5,502 bases of DNA from Ruminococcaceae bacterium UBA6392 (GTDB lineage Bacteria; Bacillota; Clostridia; Oscillospirales; Acutalibacteraceae). Each line of letters starts with the position of its first letter. The first letter of the stretch is position 1. The DNA lies in contig DJQG01000156.1 of assembly GCA_002438685.1 (NCBI GenBank), positions 693 through 6,194 on the forward strand, in the 5' to 3' direction. Shown here piece after piece: positions 1 to 4,464 of this stretch. The position numbers and the translations under genes were made by a program. The notes under the pieces were generated by a model. The model saw nothing but the letters and a program-made list of their open reading frames with translations, was not told the origin of the DNA and made no database searches.

Positions 1-299
1 GTTTGCTCGACTATATTCTTTACGGCGCCGGCAGCGGCAAGCTGCTGCTCGCCGTGACGGAGCACGCGCAGGAGATATCCGACGCGATAACTTCAAAGAT
101 GGGCAGGGGAGTCAGCATCCTGCCGGTCAAGGGCGGCTACACTGGCAAGGAGAAGAACATGGTCGTCTGCGCCGTGAAGAAAAACGAAGTGCCCCAGCTG
201 ACGAAGATAATCAGGCAGATAGACACCGATACGTTTATAATCATCACCGAGGCGGGCGAAATCCTCGGCGAGGGCTTCATTGCGCCCGGAGTCAACTGA
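1..299 (+). CDS. YitT family membrane protein, C-terminal DUF2179 domain (5' partial)
   Basis: This is the 3' end of a gene that begins upstream of the window; the reading frame runs through positions 3-299 and ends in TGA. The roughly 98 visible residues match the soluble C-terminal DUF2179 domain of YitT/YpjC/YqfU-type proteins. Visible features are the opening LDYILYG, a central RGVSILPVKGGYTG segment, a VVCAVKKNEVPQL strand-helix, then IDTDTFIIITEAGEILGEGF near the end. In this family a block of transmembrane helices precedes this ligand-binding-like domain, so the membrane part is missing here only because of the window edge. Its biochemical role is not established. The first in-frame TTG at position 3 is not a credible start, because the domain is already under way there. 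A strong terminator follows directly, so the gene is transcriptionally separate from the sigma factor operon downstream. Confidence 0.88.
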   Translation, partial: LLDYILYGAGSGKLLLAVTEHAQEISDAITSKMGRGVSILPVKGGYTGKEKNMVVCAVKKNEVPQLTKIIRQIDTDTFIIITEAGEILGEGFIAPGVN

Positions 300-307
300 A
301 TAAACAG

Positions 308-345
308 AGCGCGGAGGCTTTTTCTTGCACCTCCGCGCTTTTTTT
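308..345 (+). terminator. Rho-independent terminator after the YitT-family gene
   Basis: A perfect 10-bp stem (AGCGCGGAGG at 308-317 pairing with CCTCCGCGCT at 330-339) closes a 12-base loop. The run of seven T residues starts with the last stem base, at 339-345. It lies 8 bases after the stop codon of the YitT-family gene and insulates that gene from the downstream operon. Confidence 0.93.
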
Positions 346-402
346 GAAAAAATTTCTGAATTGGGTGAGAAAATCCGGCATTTCCCGCGACAGTATAAGT
401 GA

Positions 403-420
403 AAGGCGGGACGCCGCCTT
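403..420. repeat. Perfect inverted repeat in the leader of the sigma factor operon
   Basis: AAGGCGG (403-409), a GACG spacer, then CCGCCTT (414-420) form a perfect 7-bp inverted repeat with a 4-base centre. It sits immediately before the ribosome binding site (AAAGGA, 422-427) of the sigma factor gene. No T run follows, so it is not a terminator. It could be an RNA hairpin affecting translation initiation, a small operator, or chance. The rest of the 346-435 interval is A/T-leaning leader or promoter DNA with no gene. A TATAAG at 394-399 has no well-spaced -35 partner, so no promoter is called. Confidence 0.45.
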
Positions 421-435
421 GAAAGGATTGATCCG

Positions 436-975
436 ATGGACAACGGTGAGAGTAGCTACCGCCGTTTTATCGAAGGCGATCAAAGTGCGTTTGATGAACT
501 CATGGACGCCTATCGAGACAGACTGATATTTTTCGTAAAAGGTTATGTCCGCTCCGCCGAAGAGGCGCAGGATATAGCTATGGATACCTTTGTCGAAATT
601 CTCGTGCACCCCGGGCGTTTCCGCTTCAAAAGCTCGTTCAAAACCTACATATATTCCGTCGCGCGGCACAAAGCGATAGACTTTCTCCGAAAAAAGCGCA
701 CCGTGTCCGACGAGGGAGAAGAGATTTGGGACGAGAGCGCAATAGACTCTTTTTACAGGGGCGAGGACGCGAAAACCGTGCGCGAGTGTATGGACAGACT
801 CAACAACGATTACAGAACCGTGCTGTATCTTGTCTATTTTGAGGAAGTGGACGGCGACGGTGCGGCAAAAATTATGGGCAAAAGCAAAAAGCAGCTTGCC
901 AATCTCCTCTACAGGGCGAAGCAGGCGCTCAAAACCGAGCTTGAAAAGGAGGGCTTTTGCTATGAAGACCGATAA
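436..975 (+). CDS. ECF-type sigma-70 family RNA polymerase sigma factor
   Basis: This 179-residue protein has the two-domain layout and size of extracytoplasmic function (ECF) sigma factors, which direct RNA polymerase to a dedicated promoter set. Region 2 covers about residues 8-88: FIEGDQSAFDELMDAY opens it, AEEAQDIAMDTFVEIL (41-56) is the core-binding 2.2 helix, and FKTYIYSVARHKAIDFLRKK (68-87) is the -10 recognition part. A charged linker follows (89-112). Region 4 (about 115-172) ends in the helix-turn-helix with GKSKKQLANLLYRAKQALK (148-166), a form common in Clostridia. There is no sigma region 1 or 3. The ATG at 436 is chosen because AAAGGA lies 8 bases upstream and the conserved domain begins soon after. 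The next gene overlaps its 3' end by 14 bases, the usual arrangement of an ECF sigma with its membrane-bound regulator. The family assignment is firm; the regulon, probably including the serpins downstream, is inferred. Confidence 0.93.
   Translation: MDNGESSYRRFIEGDQSAFDELMDAYRDRLIFFVKGYVRSAEEAQDIAMDTFVEILVHPGRFRFKSSFKTYIYSVARHKAIDFLRKKRTVSDEGEEIWDESAIDSFYRGEDAKTVRECMDRLNNDYRTVLYLVYFEEVDGDGAAKIMGKSKKQLANLLYRAKQALKTELEKEGFCYEDR
944..953 (+). promoter_or_regulatory. Strong ribosome binding site that fixes the start of the membrane-protein gene
   Basis: AAAAGGAGGG lies inside the 3' end of the sigma factor gene, 8 bases before the ATG at 962. It is nearly a full complement to the 16S rRNA tail. 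It favours this ATG over an in-frame ATG at 830, which would put 44 extra residues deep inside the sigma coding region. It also implies translational coupling of the two genes. Confidence 0.85.
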
Positions 976-1735
976 GGAATTCAAAAATGAAGTTTATGCG
1001 CGCGCTTCAAAGGAACGCGCAAGAATAAAAAAGCGCAACCGCGTGATAATGACCGCTGTGCCGTGCTTTGTTATTGCACTGACCGCCGCCACCGCAGCAG
1101 TTTATCATTCAACATCGTTCTCTATGAAGAATGCCATGCCTGCCGAGCAGCCGCATGATGCCGCAAATTACATTCAGAGCGAGGGTATCCCCGAGGGATG
1201 CAAGTCCGCGCCGCCGACGAGCGAAGAGTGTGAATATTTTCAGCAGCCCGACAGCGCGACAGATTCTTCAATAGGCTCCGTCAAATCCGGCTCGAGCGTT
1301 ATGCCGACCGAAAATCACGGGGCAACTGTGCCGGCAGCGAACGGCGACAAAAAAGGTGACTTCGACCGTATCAACTGTGATTTCAAGGCTTTCCCGGACA
1401 AAAAGGCGGAAAAGAAAAACGGCGCGCCCGATGCGATTGTGATAGAAAGCCGGGAAAAGCTCGCGGAATATCTCGCGGTGCAGGAGAAATACGGAATATT
1501 GAGCGAAGAACTGAAATCCGAGCTTTCGGGCAGGGACGATGAATATTTTAAAAATAACACCGTTGTGATAATAACCGCGGACTGCGAATATGATTTGGCG
1601 GACTGTGCAGAAGATTCAAACGGTACGCTCGCCGTCTCGCTCAAAAAGCCGGAGAGCGAACAAAAAATTGGATGCCATATGATTTTGACCGTGTATAACA
1701 AGCATTTTGAAAACATAGTCCTCAGGGACGCATGA
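962..1735 (+). CDS. Single-pass membrane protein, candidate anti-sigma factor / signal sensor
   Basis: This 257-residue protein has a short, very basic N-terminus (residues 1-27, ending IKKRNR), one transmembrane helix (about 28-48), and about 210 residues predicted outside the cell. Residues 49-155 are low in complexity, rich in Ser, Pro, Glu and Lys, and probably form a flexible stalk. The C-terminal part (about 156-257) looks folded; its EYFKNNTVVIIT motif (194-205) and closing strands resemble C-terminal domains of hypothetical proteins seen near Clostridial ECF sigma factors. Six cysteines lie outside the membrane (80, 90, 139, 208, 215, 238). Position, 14-base overlap with the sigma gene and topology argue for an anti-sigma factor or sensor. 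However, the cytoplasmic part is only about 27 residues and lacks the zinc-binding HxxxCxxC anti-sigma motif, so sigma binding is unproven. It could instead be an extracytoplasmic accessory protein. The start at 962 rests on the strong ribosome binding site. Confidence 0.72.
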   Translation: MKTDKEFKNEVYARASKERARIKKRNRVIMTAVPCFVIALTAATAAVYHSTSFSMKNAMPAEQPHDAANYIQSEGIPEGCKSAPPTSEECEYFQQPDSATDSSIGSVKSGSSVMPTENHGATVPAANGDKKGDFDRINCDFKAFPDKKAEKKNGAPDAIVIESREKLAEYLAVQEKYGILSEELKSELSGRDDEYFKNNTVVIITADCEYDLADCAEDSNGTLAVSLKKPESEQKIGCHMILTVYNKHFENIVLRDA

Positions 1736-1752
1736 ACAAAAGGAGGAACTAA

Positions 1753-3099
1753 ATGAAACTCAAAAAGTTAGCGGCTCTTCTGCTCTGCGCCACCGTCATG
1801 CTGCCGCTCGCAGCGTGCGCCAAAAAGCCGGATTCCAGAACACCGCAGATATCGCAGACTACAGATGACACCACCGTCACGCCGACAAAGGACGGCGACA
1901 CCTCTATCACCGCAACGGACAAGGGCAATAAAGGCGCCGCCGCGCAGGATCTAATGCAGGGCATAACCAAGGGCAAGGGCGCATCCAAAAAGCCGGACAG
2001 CCGCTTTACGAATGCCGCCGCGTCGTTCGCACTCGACCTTTTCAAGGATGAATACAAGTCGGGCAAGAACACCCTCGTTTCGCCTCTCTCCGTGCTCACC
2101 GCGCTCGCCATGACTCAGAACGGCGCAGAGGGCAAGACCCTCTCCGAGATGCAGAAAGTTCTCGGCGGGCTTGACCGCGATACTTTAAACGCCTATATGA
2201 ACGCCTATCTCGCCGCAGTCGCGGGCAAGGACAGCGCGCTCAAATGCGCCAACTCCATATGGGTCGACAGCAAGCTCGATGTCAAGAAAGCGTTTCTCCA
2301 GAAAAACGCGGATTTCTATTCCGCCCAGGCGTATAAAGCGGACTTCACGAGCGCAAGAACCGTAAAAGAGATAAACTCGTGGGTCAGCAAGAACACGAAC
2401 GGCATGATAAAGAAGCTCGCGGATCAGTTCGATCCCCGCACCGTCATGGTGCTCATGAACGCGCTCTGCCTCGAGGCGGAGTGGAGCGATCCCTATACAG
2501 ACAACTGCGTGCGCGAGGGCACGTTCACAAATGCTAAAGGCAACCTCGTCAAGGCGAATTATATGTATTCGCAGGAACTCGAATATATCGAGACCGCGAA
2601 TGCGACGGGCTTCATGAAATATTATACGGGCGGCGACCTGGCGTTTGTCGCACTGCTGCCGAACGAGGGCACGAGCATCGACAGCTACATCGCCTCGCTC
2701 ACGGGCAAGGGGTTTTTAAGCGCGCTGAATTCGCGAAAGAACACCCAGGTCAACACGCAGATGCCGAAGTTCAAGTGCGAATACAGCAACTCGCTTGTTG
2801 GCACCCTCAAGAAAATGGGCATGGGAACGGCGTTTGACGAGAACAAAGCGAATTTCTCGTCCATAGCGGACAATTCAAACGGCAATATATTTATCGGCGA
2901 GGTTATCCACAAGACCTATATTGAGGTCGCCGAAAAGGGCACCCGCGCCGGAGCGGTGACTGCCGTTATCATGGAAGCTAAGAGCGCAATGCCGGTTGAA
3001 CGCCCGAAAGAAGTCCGCCTCACAAGACCGTTTGTCTATGCTATAATCGACACCGAAACGAATCTGCCGCTCTTCATCGGCGTGCAGACCGATATATAG
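1753..3099 (+). CDS. Serpin-family protease inhibitor, membrane lipoprotein (serpin 1, Lys-Ser type loop)
   Basis: Serpins are suicide inhibitors, mostly of serine proteases: the target cleaves an exposed loop and is trapped as the loop inserts into sheet A. This 448-residue precursor begins with a lipoprotein signal peptide, lipobox LAAC with Cys22 as the predicted lipidated residue, so it should be tethered outside the membrane. A Thr/Lys/Gly-rich linker (23-85) leads to the serpin domain (about 86-448). Landmarks are LVSPLSVLTALAMTQNGAEG (108-127), INSWVSKNTNGMI (207-219), LMNALCLEAEW (234-244), the hinge EKGTRAGAVT (394-403) and RPFVYAI (425-431) before the C-terminal PLFIGVQ strand. Counting from the hinge glycine (P15), P1-P1' is Lys410-Ser411, but the loop is about five residues longer than in alpha-1-antitrypsin, so the true bond is uncertain. 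P13 is Arg instead of Glu and P9 is Val, a little bulky for fast insertion. AGGAGG (1741-1746) precedes the ATG. The gene starts 17 bases after the membrane-protein gene. Confidence 0.95.
   Translation: MKLKKLAALLLCATVMLPLAACAKKPDSRTPQISQTTDDTTVTPTKDGDTSITATDKGNKGAAAQDLMQGITKGKGASKKPDSRFTNAAASFALDLFKDEYKSGKNTLVSPLSVLTALAMTQNGAEGKTLSEMQKVLGGLDRDTLNAYMNAYLAAVAGKDSALKCANSIWVDSKLDVKKAFLQKNADFYSAQAYKADFTSARTVKEINSWVSKNTNGMIKKLADQFDPRTVMVLMNALCLEAEWSDPYTDNCVREGTFTNAKGNLVKANYMYSQELEYIETANATGFMKYYTGGDLAFVALLPNEGTSIDSYIASLTGKGFLSALNSRKNTQVNTQMPKFKCEYSNSLVGTLKKMGMGTAFDENKANFSSIADNSNGNIFIGEVIHKTYIEVAEKGTRAGAVTAVIMEAKSAMPVERPKEVRLTRPFVYAIIDTETNLPLFIGVQTDI
2932..2994 (+). other. Reactive-centre loop of serpin 1 (P17 Glu394 to Pro414)
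   Basis: The hinge is Glu394 (P17), Gly396 (P15), Thr397 (P14), Arg398 (P13), Ala-Gly-Ala-Val (P12-P9) and Thr403 (P8). The variable part reads AVIMEAKSAMP (404-414). Standard counting puts Lys410-Ser411 at P1-P1', pointing to trypsin- or plasmin-like targets. Aligning on the MP motif shared with serpin 2 instead gives Ser-Ala, and Met407 and Met413 are also possible cleavage sites. The loop may accept more than one protease. Confidence 0.7.
3028..3094 (+). repeat. Highly conserved 3' block shared by the two serpin genes (copy 1; copy 2 at 4312-4378)
   Basis: The last 23 codons of serpin 1 (3028-3096) align without gaps to the last 23 of serpin 2 (4312-4380). The 14 codons for DTETNLPLFIGVQT (3049-3090 and 4333-4374) give identical protein and differ at only three bases in 42, all synonymous. 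The equally conserved LVSPLSVLTALA block near the front of the domain differs at seven bases in 36. The block records the tandem duplication and may have been homogenised by gene conversion. Confidence 0.6.
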
Positions 3100-3111
3100 C
3101 GGAGGAGCGTT

Positions 3112-4383
3112 ATGAGCTTTAAAAAGACGCTGGCTCTTTTGATGGGCGCCCTATCCATAGCTGCCTGCGCCATGCCGTTCTCCGGCTGCGGAAAAACAGT
3201 AGGCAACGCGCCCGACAAGGGCGCGAAAAGCGGCGCGGTTCGCAATCTGACCGAGAACATCTCAAAAAATGACTCCGGCTCGAAAGCCGCGGATAATGAG
3301 TTCAAAACAGCCGCTGCATCATTTTCGGCAGACCTGTTCAAATATAACTATTCAAACGGAAAAACAACGCTCGTGTCGCCCTTGTCCGTGCTTACTGCGC
3401 TCGCACTCGTGCAAAACGGCGCGGAGGGTGAGACTCTCGCTCAGCTTGAGCGTGCGCTCGGCGGATTGGACAGAAACACGCTCAATAAATATATGCGCGC
3501 TTACTGCGACTTCCTGAACGCCGGCGACGAGCTGAAAATCGCAAATTCCGTCTGGACGGACAGCAGCGTTGAAGCAAAGCAGGCATTTCTGCAAAAGGCG
3601 GTGGACAGCTACTCCGCGCAGATTTTCTCCGCTCCGCTGTTGAGCAAAAAGACCGTCAGCAGCATCAACTCCTGGGTCAGGAAAAACACCGACGGCATGA
3701 TACCGAAGATAATCGAAGGCGCCGATAGAGACGCCGTTATGATGCTCATAAACGCCATCGCGTTTGAAGCAAAGTGGGAGACTCCATACACAAACGACGA
3801 TATCGAAAAGCTCGAATTCAACTCATATTCCGGCAAATCGAAGAAAACAGAATTTATGTGCTCGACCGAGAGCGTATATATCTCCGACGGCGACGCGAGA
3901 GGCTTCATGAAGCCATACAAAAACGACCGCTTCGCTTTCGCGGCGCTCCTGCCGAACGAAGATGTGAGCATCGATGATTATATAGCCTCCCTCAGCGGCG
4001 AAAAGCTGATAAAGATATTCTCGTCCGCTAAGAAAAACGAAGAAGTCGATGTAAAAATGCCGAAGTTCAAGGCGGAGTACAGCACGCAGCTTATTGACAC
4101 GCTCAAAAAGATGGGCGTAGAAGATGCGTTTGACCGCAAATCTGCCGACTTCTCCTCGCTCATAGACAAAAATGACGGCGCTTATATCGGCACCGTGATG
4201 CACAGGACTTTTATCGAGGTCGATCAGGAGGGCACGCGTGCCGCCGCGGCGACGCTTGTCGGCATCAGCAAAATGAGCATGCCGGCGATAAATCCCGTTT
4301 GCCTCAACCGTCCGTTTGTCTATATGATAGTGGACACCGAAACGAACCTGCCGCTGTTTATCGGCGTGCAGACCGAAATCTGA
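3112..4383 (+). CDS. Serpin-family protease inhibitor, membrane lipoprotein (serpin 2, Met-Ser type loop)
   Basis: This 423-residue precursor is the tandem paralogue of the serpin just upstream, starting 12 bases after its stop codon with GGAGGAG (3101-3107) before the ATG. The signal peptide has a lipoprotein form with two candidate lipidation sites: IAAC (Cys19) and FSGC (Cys26). A short linker (about 27-62) leads to the serpin domain: LVSPLSVLTALALVQNGAEG, INSWVRKNTDGMI and LINAIAFEAKW are the same landmarks as in serpin 1. The hinge QEGTRAAAAT (372-381) has Ala at all of P12-P9 and Thr at P8, as expected for an inhibitory serpin, although P13 is Arg rather than Glu. P1-P1' is Met388-Ser389, the pair used by human alpha-1-antitrypsin, which suggests elastase-like targets. 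VCLNRPFVYMI (396-406) fits the C-terminal serpin signature fully. Characterised relatives from gut bacteria include the Bifidobacterium serpin and the siropins of Eubacterium siraeum. It is the last gene of the operon. Confidence 0.95.
   Translation: MSFKKTLALLMGALSIAACAMPFSGCGKTVGNAPDKGAKSGAVRNLTENISKNDSGSKAADNEFKTAAASFSADLFKYNYSNGKTTLVSPLSVLTALALVQNGAEGETLAQLERALGGLDRNTLNKYMRAYCDFLNAGDELKIANSVWTDSSVEAKQAFLQKAVDSYSAQIFSAPLLSKKTVSSINSWVRKNTDGMIPKIIEGADRDAVMMLINAIAFEAKWETPYTNDDIEKLEFNSYSGKSKKTEFMCSTESVYISDGDARGFMKPYKNDRFAFAALLPNEDVSIDDYIASLSGEKLIKIFSSAKKNEEVDVKMPKFKAEYSTQLIDTLKKMGVEDAFDRKSADFSSLIDKNDGAYIGTVMHRTFIEVDQEGTRAAAATLVGISKMSMPAINPVCLNRPFVYMIVDTETNLPLFIGVQTEI
4225..4284 (+). other. Reactive-centre loop of serpin 2 (P17 Gln372 to Pro391)
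   Basis: The hinge runs Gln372 (P17), Gly374 (P15), Thr375 (P14), Arg376 (P13), four Ala (P12-P9) and Thr381 (P8). The variable part is LVGISKMSMP (382-391). Counting 14 residues from Gly374 places P1 at Met388 and P1' at Ser389, with Pro391 at P3'. Human alpha-1-antitrypsin also has Met-Ser followed by Pro at P3'. The loop is about two residues longer than in that protein on the primed side. Confidence 0.75.
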
Positions 4384-4423
4384 CAAATACCCATACATCC
4401 CCACCTCTGTTCCCCAAATAGAT

Positions 4424-4460
4424 GACCCCGCCGGTTCTCTGCCCGGCGGGGTCGCTTTTT
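4424..4460 (+). terminator. Rho-independent terminator of the sigma-serpin operon
   Basis: A perfect 11-bp stem (GACCCCGCCGG at 4424-4434 with CCGGCGGGGTC at 4443-4453) closes an 8-base loop. GC then TTTTT (4456-4460) follows, with a second T run at 4463-4466. It lies 40 bases after the serpin 2 stop. The second T run reaches into the stop codon of the convergent transporter gene (4465-4467). Read on the - strand the hairpin is not followed by a T run, so it mainly serves the + strand operon. Confidence 0.92.
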
Positions 4461-4464
4461 GCTT

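Noticed and set aside
344..399. Possible sigma-A promoter (TTGAAA at 344-349, TATAAG at 394-399)
   Set aside because: The two hexamers are far too distant to work together and neither has a partner at about 17 bases. The TTGAAA also overlaps the terminator T run.
830..961. In-frame upstream start for the membrane-protein gene (ATG at 830)
   Set aside because: It would extend the gene 146 bases into the sigma coding region with no good ribosome binding site, whereas AAAAGGAGGG sits 8 bases before the ATG at 962.
292..984. Long open frame on the - strand (230 codons) opposite the sigma factor gene
   Set aside because: It is a shadow of the sigma gene; the + strand product has clear sigma region 2 and 4 motifs, and the antisense product shows no recognisable domain.
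1705..1752. Possible ECF promoter before serpin 1 (TGAAAAC near 1708)
   Set aside because: No matching -10 element lies at the expected distance, and the sequence is coding; the serpins are better explained as part of the upstream operon.
3823..4404. Open frame on the - strand (193 codons) opposite serpin 2
   Set aside because: Antisense to well-conserved serpin motifs, with a composition typical of a shadow frame. It also reads across the end of the serpin gene with no ribosome binding site that stands out.
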